A stretch of 64,000 nucleotides of DNA from MR-S7 sp000400995 (lineage in GTDB: Bacteria > Pseudomonadota > Gammaproteobacteria > Burkholderiales > Burkholderiaceae_C). Below the pieces are notes generated by a model. It saw only the letters and a program-made list of their open reading frames with translations, did not search any database and was not told where the DNA came from. How positions within the stretch are numbered: position 1 is the stretch's first letter; every line of letters begins with the position of its first letter. Positions 1 to 7,964 of the stretch are shown here, piece by piece. The DNA lies in assembly GCF_045291395.1 (NCBI RefSeq), contig NZ_CP152342.1, positions 868,001 through 932,000 of the forward strand. Reading direction: 5' to 3'. The translations under genes and the position numbers were made by a program.

Positions 1-2
1 GC

Positions 3-557
3 GACGCCGCACTGGCCGCCCTGCGGGCCGGCCAATTGCGCTGGCTACGCGTGCGCAACCGCTGCGAAAGCCAAGGCTGCGTGGCCGAAGCCTATGCACG
101 GCGCACCGCCGAGCTGCAGGCATCCAACCGCCGCGTGCTGGCGCTGGACGGCAAGGCATTCGTGCCGGTGTTCTCGCGCACGCTGGCGCAGGTCAACGAT
201 ACGCGGGCCGTGCACGGCATTCCGCTGCGGCGCGCGCAGCCCACGGCTATCCAGGTGGAGCTGTTCATCGACCCGCAAGATGCCCGGCCCTGGCGAGAGG
301 GCGGCCCGGGTGCGCGCATCGCGTGCTGGCCGCCAGACCGGCGTGAGGGCTATGCGTCACGCTTCCACTACGAGGCCCGCTCATGGGGCGATGCATTCCG
401 TCCTGTCGAGCGCGGCGGACGCCAGGGCTTCATCCTGCTGCGATTCGTGCTGGGCAAGGACTTGCCGCTGAACGAAGACATCCTTTGCACTGTGGCGCTG
501 ACCGAGTGGCTGCTGGATCAGCCCAGCCAGCTTCATCTGGTCGAATCCACATACTGA
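3..557 (+). CDS. LprI-like protein, 5'-truncated by window edge
   Basis: The reading frame is open from the first bases of the window to the stop at 555-557, so the real start lies upstream and only about 184 C-terminal residues are visible. The first residues carry W-L-x-V-R-N-x-C-x(4)-C followed by a conserved Tyr-Ala-Arg-Arg stretch, the spacing of the C-terminal half of lysozyme-inhibitor LprI-like (DUF1311) domains. That domain is normally exported, but the signal peptide, if any, is outside the window. The remaining ~140 residues match no domain I recognise. The slyX start follows 5 bp later in the same direction. The LprI assignment rests on a short motif and is tentative. Confidence 0.5.
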   Translation, partial: DAALAALRAGQLRWLRVRNRCESQGCVAEAYARRTAELQASNRRVLALDGKAFVPVFSRTLAQVNDTRAVHGIPLRRAQPTAIQVELFIDPQDARPWREGGPGARIACWPPDRREGYASRFHYEARSWGDAFRPVERGGRQGFILLRFVLGKDLPLNEDILCTVALTEWLLDQPSQLHLVESTY

Positions 558-562
558 CCGCC

Positions 563-784
563 ATGCACGACGACACGCAAAACCCAGCCCAGCGCATCGA
601 AGCGCTGGAGATCAAGGCCAGCTTCACGGAAGATCTGCTGGACCAACTCAACCTCACCATCTACCGGCAGCAACAGCAGATCGACCAGCTCGCGCGCGAG
701 GTGGCGCAACTGCGCCAGCAGGTGCCCGAAGGCGGCGGCGCGACCGTGCGCAACCTGCGCGACGAGTTGCCTCCCCACTACTGA
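563..784 (+). CDS. slyX: SlyX family protein
   Basis: Small 73-residue protein of the SlyX family, whose biochemical role is not established. The sequence is almost entirely heptad-like: an acidic N-terminal helix (E-x-L-E-I-K-A-S-F-T-E-D), a Leu/Gln-rich middle, and the family's C-terminal D-E-x-P-P-H-Y tail, which is the most diagnostic feature. Length fits the family (70-75 aa). A coiled coil over most of the protein is likely. It starts at the ATG 5 bp after the upstream stop, and the DUF1653 gene begins 3 bp after its own stop, so the three genes are probably one transcript. Confidence 0.88.
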   Translation: MHDDTQNPAQRIEALEIKASFTEDLLDQLNLTIYRQQQQIDQLAREVAQLRQQVPEGGGATVRNLRDELPPHY

Positions 785-787
785 TCC

Positions 788-1051
788 ATGAACGACGACG
801 ACCTGCCTGCGCTGCCGCGCACGCCCCCTGGCCTGTACCGCCACCACAAGGGCATGCTCTACGAGGTGATCGACACCGTGCGCCACAGCGAGACGCTGGA
901 GCCCATGACGCTGTACCGCGCGCTCTACGGCGAGCGCGGCCTGTGGGTGCGGCCCGCCGCGATGTTCGAGGAACAGGTGCTGGTGGACGGGGCGCTGCGC
1001 TCGCGTTTCGAGAAATGCCCGGGTGAATCCCCAGTGAAGGATTCAAGCTAA
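788..1051 (+). CDS. DUF1653 domain protein
   Basis: An 87-residue protein that is essentially one DUF1653 domain: G-L-Y-R-H-H-K-G near residue 14, then an R-H-S-E-T-L-E motif near residue 33 and Y-R-A-L-Y-G-E-x-G-L-W-V-R-P near 43-60. Function of the family is unknown; members are small soluble proteins often encoded next to housekeeping genes. The ATG is 3 bp after the slyX stop. The last ~12 residues (after the conserved R-F-E-K) are not conserved. The gene runs directly into a copy of the dispersed intergenic repeat. Confidence 0.85.
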   Translation: MNDDDLPALPRTPPGLYRHHKGMLYEVIDTVRHSETLEPMTLYRALYGERGLWVRPAAMFEEQVLVDGALRSRFEKCPGESPVKDSS

Positions 1052-1103
1052 ATCGGCCTTCAGCGCTTACTGGTCAAGCGCAAGCAGCTCATTATTTGAT
1101 AGC
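1051..1103 (-). repeat. Dispersed GCGCTT hairpin repeat, copy 1
   Basis: Copy of the ten-member repeat described in the findings, read on the minus strand as AGCTGCTT, hairpin arms GCGCTTG and AAGCGC, then a GGCC block. It begins at the stop codon of the DUF1653 gene and ends 12 bp before the aldo/keto reductase start, filling the whole intergenic space. Confidence 0.8.
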
Positions 1104-1115
1104 GAAAGGTTTCCC

Positions 1116-2114
1116 ATGCAATACCGCCGCCTCGGCAAGAGCAACCTGCAAGTCTCCAACCTGTGCCTGGGCACGATGATGTTCGGCGACCAGACCGGCG
1201 AGGCGGAGGCCGCCTCCATCGTCGCGCATGCGCGCGCGCACGGCGTGAACTACATCGACACGGCCGACGTGTACACCAAGGGCGCGTCCGAAACGATGCT
1301 GGGCACGCTGCTCGCGGACCAGCGCCACGACTGGGTGCTGGCGACCAAGCTGGGCAACAAGATGTCCGACCGCGTGAACGAGAGCCGCTATTCGCGCGCC
1401 TGGATGCTGCGCGAGGTGGAGGCGAGCCTGGCGCGCCTGCGCACCGACCACGTGGACATCCTCTACCTGCACCGCGACTACGAGGGCATGGATCTGGAGG
1501 AGCCGCTCTTCGCCATCGACGCGCTGCTGCGCGCGGGCAAGATCCGCTACTGGGGCCTGTCCAACTTCCGCGGCTGGCGCATCGCCGAGATGGTGCATGG
1601 CGCGCGCCGCATCGGCATGCCCGGCCCGGTGGTCTGCCAGCCGTACTACAACCTGCTCAACCGCATGCCCGAGGTCGAGATCCTGCCCGCCTGCATGCAT
1701 TACGGCCTGGGCGTGACGCCCTACAGCCCCGTGGCGCGCGGCGTGCTCACCGGCAAGTACCTGCCGGGGCAGGCGCCCGCCGAGGGCTCGCGCGCCGCGC
1801 GTGGCGATAAGCGCATCACGGAGACCGAGTTCCGCGAGGAATCGCTCGCCATCGCCCAGCGCCTCAAGGGCCATGCCGAGGCGCGCGGAGTGACGCTTGC
1901 GCAGTTCGCCACCGCGTGGGTGCTGGCGCATCGCGCCGTCAGCGCCGTGATCGCCGGCCCGCGCACGCTGGCACAGTGGCAGGACTACCTGCCCGCGCTG
2001 GATTACACCGTCACGGCGGAGGATGAGGCGCTCATCGACAGCCTGGTCGCGCCCGGCCACCCCTCCACGCCCGGCTATACCGACCCGGCCTACCCGCTGG
2101 CGGGGCGCCGCTGA
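1116..2114 (+). CDS. Aldo/keto reductase
   Basis: NAD(P)H-dependent aldo/keto reductase of the TIM-barrel AKR superfamily, 332 residues, the usual length. Catalytic tetrad residues are visible: Asp48 and Tyr53 in I-D-T-A-D-V-Y, Lys78 in A-T-K, and His in the Y-L-H of the fourth strand (about residue 118). The N-terminus M-x-Y-R-R-L-G-K-S-x-L-x-V-S is typical of the YhdN/Tas-like branch that includes K+ channel beta subunits. Substrate cannot be read from sequence. Start is the ATG at 1116 after the repeat copy; its TGA overlaps the next gene's ATG by one base, implying co-translation with the membrane protein downstream. Confidence 0.88.
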   Translation: MQYRRLGKSNLQVSNLCLGTMMFGDQTGEAEAASIVAHARAHGVNYIDTADVYTKGASETMLGTLLADQRHDWVLATKLGNKMSDRVNESRYSRAWMLREVEASLARLRTDHVDILYLHRDYEGMDLEEPLFAIDALLRAGKIRYWGLSNFRGWRIAEMVHGARRIGMPGPVVCQPYYNLLNRMPEVEILPACMHYGLGVTPYSPVARGVLTGKYLPGQAPAEGSRAARGDKRITETEFREESLAIAQRLKGHAEARGVTLAQFATAWVLAHRAVSAVIAGPRTLAQWQDYLPALDYTVTAEDEALIDSLVAPGHPSTPGYTDPAYPLAGRR

Positions 2115-2560
2115 TGTACCACGCCATCTTCGCCCTGCACGTGCTGGCCGCCACCGTGTGGACGGGCGGCCACCTCGTGCTCGCGCTCACTGTGCTGCCG
2201 CGCGCGCTGCGCCTGCGCGCGCCGCAGGTGCTGCTCGATTTCGAACGCAGCTACGAGCGGCTGGGCATGTCGGCACTGGCCGTCCAGGTCGCCACGGGCC
2301 TGTGGATGGCGCTGCAGCTCGTGCCGGACTGGACGCAGTGGTTCGCCCCCAACGCGCCGCTGGCGCGGGCCGTGGCGCTCAAGCTCATGCTGCTCGCGGC
2401 CACGGCGCTCGTCGCGCTGCATGCGCAGCTGCGCGTGATCCCCCGGCTGAGTGCGGCGACGCTGCCGCTCATGGCGTGGCATGTGGCTGCGGTCACGCTG
2501 CTGTCGGTGGGGTTCGTGCTGGCGGGCGTGGTGTTCCGCTACGGCGGGCTGGGGGCGTGA
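2114..2560 (+). CDS. CopD-like membrane protein
   Basis: A 148-residue integral membrane protein with four predicted hydrophobic segments (roughly residues 2-24, 52-70, 84-104, 118-140). The N-terminal H-x-L-A-A-T-V-W-T-G-G-H motif and the second-helix R-x-L-G-x-x-A-L-A-V-Q-V-A-T-G resemble CopD/DUF2269-type four-helix proteins, some of which take part in copper homeostasis or haem binding. The histidines in helices 1 and 4 could be ligands, but no function is established. The start overlaps the preceding stop (TGATG). Confidence 0.65.
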   Translation: MYHAIFALHVLAATVWTGGHLVLALTVLPRALRLRAPQVLLDFERSYERLGMSALAVQVATGLWMALQLVPDWTQWFAPNAPLARAVALKLMLLAATALVALHAQLRVIPRLSAATLPLMAWHVAAVTLLSVGFVLAGVVFRYGGLGA

Positions 2561-2604
2561 CGGCGGGATAATCACGCGCTCCGTTCCCACCGTACGTGCT
2601 TTCC

Positions 2605-3063
2605 ATGCCAGCCGTCCTTGACGCCAACGCCATCACCCATGGCATCCAACTCGCCGTCGCGCCCGTGTTCCTGCTCACGGCCGTCACCGGCATGATCGCG
2701 GCGGTGGCCGGGCGCCTTGCGCGCATCATCGACCGTGCGCGCATCGTGGAGGACCAGGCGCGGGCCAGCACCGACCCCGAACTGCTCGCGCGCTCCTATG
2801 CCGAGCTGGCCACGCTGCGCACGCGTGGGCGCATGACCAACGTGTGCATCGGGCTGCTCACGCTCTGCGCCTTCCTGATCGGGCTGACCATCATCCTGCT
2901 GTTCCTCGGCGAGATCATGGGACTGCAGGCCGTGCGCCTGGCAGTGGTGGGATTCCTGGCCGGGGTGCTCTCGTTCCTGCTGGCGCTGGTGCTCTTCCTG
3001 TCCGAGACCGTGATGGCCACGCGGCTGCTGGACTTCCACCTGCTGCAGCAGCCGCCGCGCTGA
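2605..3063 (+). CDS. DUF2721 family membrane protein
   Basis: A 152-residue DUF2721 protein, function unknown. It has three hydrophobic segments: about 10-33 (beginning I-Q-L-A-V-A-P-V-F-L-L), 82-105 and 112-135. Between the first two is a cytosolic helix with R-L-A-R-I-I-D-R-A-R, a hallmark of the family. I chose the ATG at 2605; a GTG three codons upstream is possible. It is convergent with ric, with no bases between the two stop codons and no evident terminator, so transcripts from the two sides probably overlap. Confidence 0.8.
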   Translation: MPAVLDANAITHGIQLAVAPVFLLTAVTGMIAAVAGRLARIIDRARIVEDQARASTDPELLARSYAELATLRTRGRMTNVCIGLLTLCAFLIGLTIILLFLGEIMGLQAVRLAVVGFLAGVLSFLLALVLFLSETVMATRLLDFHLLQQPPR

Positions 3064-3792
3064 TCACTGCCCCCCGCTGCAGCCGCAGCCACTGGCGCCG
3101 CCGCAGCTTTGCGAGGCGGCTTCGAATTGCGGGAACAGCACGTTGTTCTCGAGGTGGATGTGGTTGATCAGGTCGTCGCTGAGCTGGGCCAGCCCGGCGT
3201 ACAGCGCGCGCCAGGTGTTGCACGCTTCGGGCGGCGGCGTGATGTCGTTGGTCAGCCGCGCCACTTCGGCCAGCGCCTCGCCGTGGTCGGTGTGCTCGCT
3301 GCGCATCATGCCGATGGGCTGCACCACGAAGGCGTTGCCGCCCGTGCGCAGCATGGGAAACAGCACGGCTTCTTCCTTGTGCATGTGCGACAGCAGTTCG
3401 CCGTGCATGGCCTCCAGCGTGTCGGCCAGGCCGTGCGGGGTGTTCGGGTTGCCGCGGTGCACGGCCTCCACGCGGCGGGCCATGCGGATCAGCTCGGGCA
3501 ACTGGGCGCGGTGCACCTCGTGGTAGCGCGCCAGGATGTGGTCGATCAGCTCGGCGGGCGTGCCGGAGTCGGGCAGCGCGGTGGGGCGCTGCAGGGCGGA
3601 AAGCTCTTCCACCAGTGCCGGCAGGTCCAGTCCCTTCTCGCCGGCGGCCTGGCGCAGACTCACTTGGCCGCCGCAGCAGAAATCGAGCTTGAGGCGGCGG
3701 AACACGGCGGTGGCGCCGGGCAGTTGCACGGCGATCTGGCCGATGGCTTGGCCGGGATCGATGGCGGGTGCGGCGGAGACGACGGCGTTCAT
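3064..3792 (-). CDS. ric: Iron-sulfur cluster repair di-iron protein (Ric/YtfE/ScdA)
   Basis: Repairs Fe-S clusters damaged by nitric oxide or oxidative stress; cytoplasmic. 242 residues: a short N-terminal ScdA_N domain with the conserved Cys39-Cys40 pair (L-D-F-C-C-G-G), then a hemerythrin-like four-helix bundle (about 80-225) with scattered His and Glu ligands, for example H-x-x-x-H in the second helix and M-H-K-E-E-A. The C-terminus adds a Cys/Gly-rich tail (C-G-G-A-S-G-C-G-C), not part of the core family and perhaps metal-binding. It is divergent from nsrR across 92 bp containing a candidate NsrR site, the expected arrangement for an NO-responsive repair gene. Confidence 0.9.
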   Translation of the reverse strand: MNAVVSAAPAIDPGQAIGQIAVQLPGATAVFRRLKLDFCCGGQVSLRQAAGEKGLDLPALVEELSALQRPTALPDSGTPAELIDHILARYHEVHRAQLPELIRMARRVEAVHRGNPNTPHGLADTLEAMHGELLSHMHKEEAVLFPMLRTGGNAFVVQPIGMMRSEHTDHGEALAEVARLTNDITPPPEACNTWRALYAGLAQLSDDLINHIHLENNVLFPQFEAASQSCGGASGCGCSGGQ

Positions 3793-3808
3793 GTGGGGTG
3801 TCCTTTTA

Positions 3809-3831
3809 AAGGTTCATTTAGTGTGAATATT
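3809..3831. promoter_or_regulatory. Candidate NsrR operator
   Basis: Between ric and nsrR lies an imperfect 11-1-11 inverted repeat, AAGGTTCATTT / A / GTGTGAATATT, with symmetric AA..TTCA and TGAA..TT. Its size and AT-rich half-sites resemble the NsrR operator known from other proteobacteria. It sits 17 bp upstream of the ric start, so a repressor bound here would block ric directly. Assignment to NsrR is by context and partial consensus match. Confidence 0.4.
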
Positions 3832-3884
3832 TTAATTCGATAAAATCCATTGCGTGTGAATCTTTGCGTTGGCGGGGCAATACC

Positions 3885-4367
3885 ATGCGACTGACCCAGT
3901 GGACCGACTACACCTTGCGCGTGCTCATGTACTGCGCCGCCTGCCAGGAGCGGGAGCAACCCGTGACCATCAGCGAGGTGGCCGAGGCGCATGCCATCTC
4001 GCGCAGCCATTTGACGAAGATCGTGCAGCAGCTCGCGGCCGAGGGACTGCTGGACACCACCCGCGGGCGGGGCGGTGGCATGCGGCTCATGAAGTCCGCG
4101 TCCGAGATCAACCTGGGCACGGTGGTGCGCATGACCGAAACCGATTTCGACATGGTCGAATGCTTCAACGCGGACATGAACCAGTGCCGCATGAGCGGGC
4201 GCTGCCGCCTGCAGAGCGTGCTGGGGCAGGCCACGCAGGCCTATCTGGCCGTGCTCGACGGCCTGACGGTGGCGGACCTCGTGGACCCGTCCTTCGCGGG
4301 CGGCCGGGCCGCCAAGGCTGCCGCGCAGCCCCTGTCGTGGGTGCCGGGCCTGCCCGTGGCGGGCTGA
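3885..4367 (+). CDS. nsrR: Rrf2 family nitric-oxide-sensing repressor NsrR
   Basis: A 160-residue Rrf2-family regulator. An N-terminal winged helix (about 1-65, starting M-R-L-T-x-W-T-D-Y-x-L-R-V-L) is followed by Cys93, Cys101 and Cys107 in E-C-F-x(7)-C-x(5)-C, the three ligands of the NO-labile Fe-S cluster. The Q-W-T-D-Y and C-x(7)-C-x(5)-C pattern is NsrR-like rather than IscR-like, and the divergent ric gene supports this. I chose the ATG at 3885, which gives the family's conserved N-terminus, over an upstream TTG at 3864. The C-terminal ~25 residues are variable. A repeat copy follows the stop. Confidence 0.88.
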   Translation: MRLTQWTDYTLRVLMYCAACQEREQPVTISEVAEAHAISRSHLTKIVQQLAAEGLLDTTRGRGGGMRLMKSASEINLGTVVRMTETDFDMVECFNADMNQCRMSGRCRLQSVLGQATQAYLAVLDGLTVADLVDPSFAGGRAAKAAAQPLSWVPGLPVAG

Positions 4368-4379
4368 AGAAAATACATA

Positions 4380-4436
4380 TGAAAAAGGGCTCCAGCGCTT
4401 ATCCAGCAAGCGCGAGAAGCTCTCTATTCGATAGTA
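4380..4436 (-). repeat. Dispersed GCGCTT hairpin repeat, copy 2
   Basis: Minus-strand copy with GAGCTTCT, arms GCGCTTG and AAGCGC (loop CTGGAT), a GGAGCCC block, then a T-rich stretch ending CATAT. It lies between the convergent nsrR and the diguanylate cyclase gene and could serve as the shared transcript end. Confidence 0.8.
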
Positions 4437-4449
4437 AACGCCAGAAGCC

Positions 4450-5970
4450 CTAGGCCGCCACCACGCGGTTCTTGCCGGCGCGCTTGGCCAGGTACATGGC
4501 CTGGTCGGCGCGGCGCAGGGCGTCCGTGCTGCGCTCCTCGTCGTCGACCTGGGCCACGCCGGCGCTGAAGGTGATGAGCACGCGCTCCTGGTCTTGCAGG
4601 AAGTAGCGCGTCGTGAGCTCGCGCTGCAGGCGCTTCATGGCTTCCACGGCCTGGGCCACGCCGGTGTCGGGCAGCAGCAGCACGAATTCCTCCCCGCCGT
4701 AGCGCGCCAGCTGGTCCTGCGGGCGCATGACCTGGCGGGTGACGTCGGCCAGGTGCTTGAGGGCCGCGTCGCCACCCGTGTGGCCCAGCCGGTCGTTGAT
4801 GGCCTTGAAGTCGTCCAGGTCCAGCAGGGCAACGCACAGCGGCGAGCCGTTGCGCCGGGCGCGCGCCACCTCGCGGTCGATGGCTTCGTCCAGCCCCTTG
4901 CGGTTGAGCGAGCCCGTCAGCGGGTCGTGCCGCGCCTGGGCGCTGGCGTGCTCGAGCTCCTCGCGCAGCTGGTCGATCTCGGCACGCTTGGCGTCGGTGC
5001 GTTCGCGCAGGTCGTGCAGTTCGCTGCGCACCATGCGGCTGTTGAGGGCCATGGCCCGCGTGGCGGCCATCACCTCCTCGAGCAGCGGCGTGAGTTCGTG
5101 CAGCTGGGTGGCCTGGCCGATGCGCTCGGCGCAGTTTTCCAGCTGCTCGTGGTAGGCGGTGCTGGATTCGTCCATCTGCGCCAGCCGGTCGATGAAGGTG
5201 GCCAGCAGCTCCTTCATCTGGCCTTGGGCCTGCACCGTGCGCTCGCGCGCCTCGGTCTGCCGGAAGATCACGTCCTTCAGGCGCCGCTGCACGTCGTCGA
5301 GCCGCCGCAGCGTGAGCGGCGGGGTGGCGGCGGCCTGCAGCGCCTCGGCCTGGCCCTGCAGCCAGCGGTCGTCTTCGCTCAGTGCGGCGATGTTCTCGAA
5401 CACCATGTGCAGCAGCCGCAGCAGGCCGGCACGGATGGCCGCCTGGTCCTCGGCGGCGAAGGATAGGCGGTAGCCGAAGTTGTTCAGCAGCAGCTCCGCG
5501 GTGGACACGGGCGGCGCCGGCTGGCGCAGGAACTGCGTGAGCTGCGCGGCCATCTCGTGCACGCGGGCGTCGTCTTCGCCCAGGGCGGGCAGGGTGTTGT
5601 CCACGAGGCGCGCCAAGTGCTCCGCGAACTGGGCCGGCAGGTGGGTGCTTGCGGCCTCGGGTGCCGCGGCTGCGGCCACCGGTGCGAGTCCCAGGTTGGC
5701 GTAGCCCACCAGCACGTTCTGCAGCGCGGCCCAGTCCTGGGCCGCCACGGCGGATTCGAAATGGTCCAGCAGGCGCTTTTGCGCCGGGGTCTGCCCTGGC
5801 AGCACGCGCATGATCTGGCGCAGCGGCACTTCGGGAAAGAGTGCAGCGCCGGGATGGCCGGACACTTCGCTGTACAGCGTGTGGTAGTTGTCGGGCGTGG
5901 GGGCCAGCCGGCGCGTGGCCAACAGCTTGAGGGTTTCACGCGCGATTTCGGAAGGGGATTTGACGGCCAT
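4450..5970 (-). CDS. GGDEF diguanylate cyclase
   Basis: Probable diguanylate cyclase making the second messenger c-di-GMP. 506 residues from the ATG at 5970. The GGDEF domain occupies about 335-506, starting at H-D-P-L-T-G-S-L-N-R. The active-site motif is G-G-E-E-F at 425-429, and an allosteric I-site R-P-Q-D is at 416-419, five residues upstream as in feedback-inhibited enzymes. The N-terminal ~300 residues have no transmembrane segment and no sensor domain I recognise; residues about 300-335 look like a signalling coiled coil (R-x-E-I-D-Q-L-R-E-E-L-E). The frame stays open upstream of the chosen start, but M-A-V-K-S-P-S-E-I-A-R is the natural N-terminus. Possible T-rich termination is provided by repeat copy 2. 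Confidence 0.85.
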   Translation of the reverse strand: MAVKSPSEIARETLKLLATRRLAPTPDNYHTLYSEVSGHPGAALFPEVPLRQIMRVLPGQTPAQKRLLDHFESAVAAQDWAALQNVLVGYANLGLAPVAAAAAPEAASTHLPAQFAEHLARLVDNTLPALGEDDARVHEMAAQLTQFLRQPAPPVSTAELLLNNFGYRLSFAAEDQAAIRAGLLRLLHMVFENIAALSEDDRWLQGQAEALQAAATPPLTLRRLDDVQRRLKDVIFRQTEARERTVQAQGQMKELLATFIDRLAQMDESSTAYHEQLENCAERIGQATQLHELTPLLEEVMAATRAMALNSRMVRSELHDLRERTDAKRAEIDQLREELEHASAQARHDPLTGSLNRKGLDEAIDREVARARRNGSPLCVALLDLDDFKAINDRLGHTGGDAALKHLADVTRQVMRPQDQLARYGGEEFVLLLPDTGVAQAVEAMKRLQRELTTRYFLQDQERVLITFSAGVAQVDDEERSTDALRRADQAMYLAKRAGKNRVVAA

Positions 5971-6074
5971 CTGCGGCGGCTGGCGAGGAGATACGGCCAA
6001 GTGTGACAGAGCGTTGCGGCCTTGGGTAGCGCGCGCCGCGCCGCATGGGCGCCGCGTTGCAACGCCACAGCGCG

Positions 6075-7049
6075 TCAGTTCACCAGCACCAGCTTGCCCT
6101 TGACAGCACGGGACGCCATGTGCGCATAGGCGCCGTGCAATTGCGACATGGGCATGGTGCGGTCGATCACGGGCTTGATCTTGCCCTGGGCATACCAGCG
6201 CACCAACTCGCCCATCATCGCGGCGTTGGCCTGCGGCTCGCGCTTGGCGAATTCGCCCCAGAACACGCCGACGATGGAGGCGCCCTTGAGCAGGGGCAGG
6301 TTCAGCGGCAGCGCGGGGATGGGCCCCGAGGCGAAGCCGATCACCAGGTAGCGCCCGCGCCAGGCGATGGAGCGGAAGGCGGGTTCGGCCAGGTCGCCGC
6401 CCACGGGGTCGTAGACCACGTCGGGGCCTTTGCCGTCCGAAAGGGCCTTGACGGCCTCGCGCAGGTTCTCGCTGGCATAGTTGATGACTGCGTCCGCGCC
6501 GACCTGCAGGCACAGGTCGCACTTCTCGTCGGTCGAGGCGGCGGCGATCACGCGTGCGCCGGCCGCCTTGGCGATCTGGATAGCAGCCGTGCCCACGCCG
6601 CCGGCCGCACCCAGCACCAGCACCGTCTCGCCCGCCTGCAGCCGGGCGCGGTCGATCAGCGCGTGGTACGACGTGGCGTAGGTCATGATGAAGGCCGCTG
6701 CATCCACGTGCGAGAAGTCTTCGGGCAGCGGGATGCACAGCTTTGCAGGGGCGATGGCGTGGGTGGCGAAACCGCCCGTGCCCGTCAGACAGGCCACGCC
6801 CTGGCCGGGGCGCAGGTGGCTCACGCCCTCGCCGACGGCCTGCACCACGCCCGCGTATTCCGAGCCGGGCACGAAGGGCAGCGGCGGCTTGATCTGGTAC
6901 TTGTTCTGCACGATCAGCAGGTCGGGGAAATTGAGGCTGGCGGCGTGGATCTCGATCAGCACCTCGCCAGCCTTGGGCGTGGGCGTGGGCATCTCGGTCC
7001 AGGTCAGGGCCTCGGCTCCGGTGGGGTGGGTGCAAAGCCAGGCGTGCAT
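6075..7049 (-). CDS. NADPH:quinone oxidoreductase family (zinc-type MDR)
   Basis: A 324-residue medium-chain dehydrogenase/reductase of the quinone oxidoreductase branch. An N-terminal GroES-like domain (about 1-130; G-E-V-L-I-E-I-H-A-A-S-L-N-F-P-D, then P-F-V-P-G-S-E-Y-A-G-V-V) precedes a Rossmann domain with the nucleotide-binding G-A-A-G-G-V-G at about 150-156. Structural and catalytic zinc-ligand cysteines are lacking, which fits the zinc-independent QOR/NADPH-crotonase-like group. Electron acceptor unknown. The reverse-strand GGAG lies about 8 bases before the ATG. It is divergent from surE across 138 bp; I see no strong operator there. Confidence 0.85.
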   Translation of the reverse strand: MHAWLCTHPTGAEALTWTEMPTPTPKAGEVLIEIHAASLNFPDLLIVQNKYQIKPPLPFVPGSEYAGVVQAVGEGVSHLRPGQGVACLTGTGGFATHAIAPAKLCIPLPEDFSHVDAAAFIMTYATSYHALIDRARLQAGETVLVLGAAGGVGTAAIQIAKAAGARVIAAASTDEKCDLCLQVGADAVINYASENLREAVKALSDGKGPDVVYDPVGGDLAEPAFRSIAWRGRYLVIGFASGPIPALPLNLPLLKGASIVGVFWGEFAKREPQANAAMMGELVRWYAQGKIKPVIDRTMPMSQLHGAYAHMASRAVKGKLVLVN

Positions 7050-7187
7050 GGAAGGGTCTCCTGTCGTGTCATGGAAATGGCTGGGGCGCATGATAGGGCG
7101 CGCGCCGCGGGGCGCTTTGTCCCTTGAGCGACGGCCCGCCTGCGCGGGCGGCGCACCTACAATGCGCCCCATCGCAGCACCGTGACC

Positions 7188-7964
7188 ATGAAGATCCTCA
7201 TTTCCAACGATGATGGCTACCAGGCGCCCGGTATCGTGGCGCTGCATGATGCCCTCAAGACCGTCGCCGACGTGGAGGTGGTCGCTCCCGAACACAACAA
7301 CAGTGCCAAGTCCAACGCGCTGACCCTGCATTCCCCGCTGTACGTGCACCAGGCGCCCAACGGCTTCCGCTACGTGAACGGTACCCCGGCCGACTGCGTG
7401 CACATCGCGCTCACGGGCCTGCTGGGCTACCGGCCCGACCTCGTGGTCTCGGGCATCAACAACGGCGCCAACATGGGCGACGACACCATCTATTCCGGCA
7501 CGGTGGGCGCCGCCATGGAGGGCTATCTCTTCGGCATTCCCGCCATCGCGTTCTCGCAGGTGGATAAGGGCTGGGGCGAGATCGAGTCCGCCGCGCGCAA
7601 GGCGCGCGAGATCGTCGAGCAGATGCAGGCGCACAAGCTGGTGGGCGAAGCGCCATGGCTGCTCAACGTGAACATCCCCAACATGCCCTGCGAGGCGCTG
7701 CGCCCGCTGCGGCTGTGCCGCCTGGGGCGGCGCCATGCCGCGCAGCGGGTGATCGAGCAGCAGAGCCCGCGCGGCGAGGTGATGTACTGGATCGGCGGCG
7801 CGGGCGAGGCCAAGGATGCCGCCGAGGGCACCGATTTCCATGCCACGGCGATGGGCCACGTGTCCATGACGCCCCTGAAGGTGGACCTGACCGACCACGA
7901 CAGCCTGGGCTATTGGGCACAAACGGCCGCGCGGCTGGTGCCCCAGGCGGACAGGGTGCCGTGA
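7188..7964 (+). CDS. surE: 5'/3'-nucleotidase SurE
   Basis: Metal-dependent survival protein E, a 5'/3'-nucleotidase and exopolyphosphatase. 258 residues. The N-terminal motif I-L-I-S-N-D-D-G-Y with Asp8-Asp9 binds the metal, and the later S-G-I-N-x-G-x-N-M-G-D-D-T-I-Y-S-G-T-V-G block is the family's second signature. I chose the ATG at 7188 (M-K-I-L-I-S), two codons after an in-frame GTG. The stop overlaps the pcm ATG (GTGATG), so surE and pcm are translationally coupled, the classic stationary-phase repair pair. Confidence 0.95.
   Translation: MKILISNDDGYQAPGIVALHDALKTVADVEVVAPEHNNSAKSNALTLHSPLYVHQAPNGFRYVNGTPADCVHIALTGLLGYRPDLVVSGINNGANMGDDTIYSGTVGAAMEGYLFGIPAIAFSQVDKGWGEIESAARKAREIVEQMQAHKLVGEAPWLLNVNIPNMPCEALRPLRLCRLGRRHAAQRVIEQQSPRGEVMYWIGGAGEAKDAAEGTDFHATAMGHVSMTPLKVDLTDHDSLGYWAQTAARLVPQADRVP

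Noticed and set aside
6075..7922. Long minus-strand frame running through surE into the quinone oxidoreductase
   Set aside because: Only the part from 7049 down has the MDR fold; the rest is antisense to surE.
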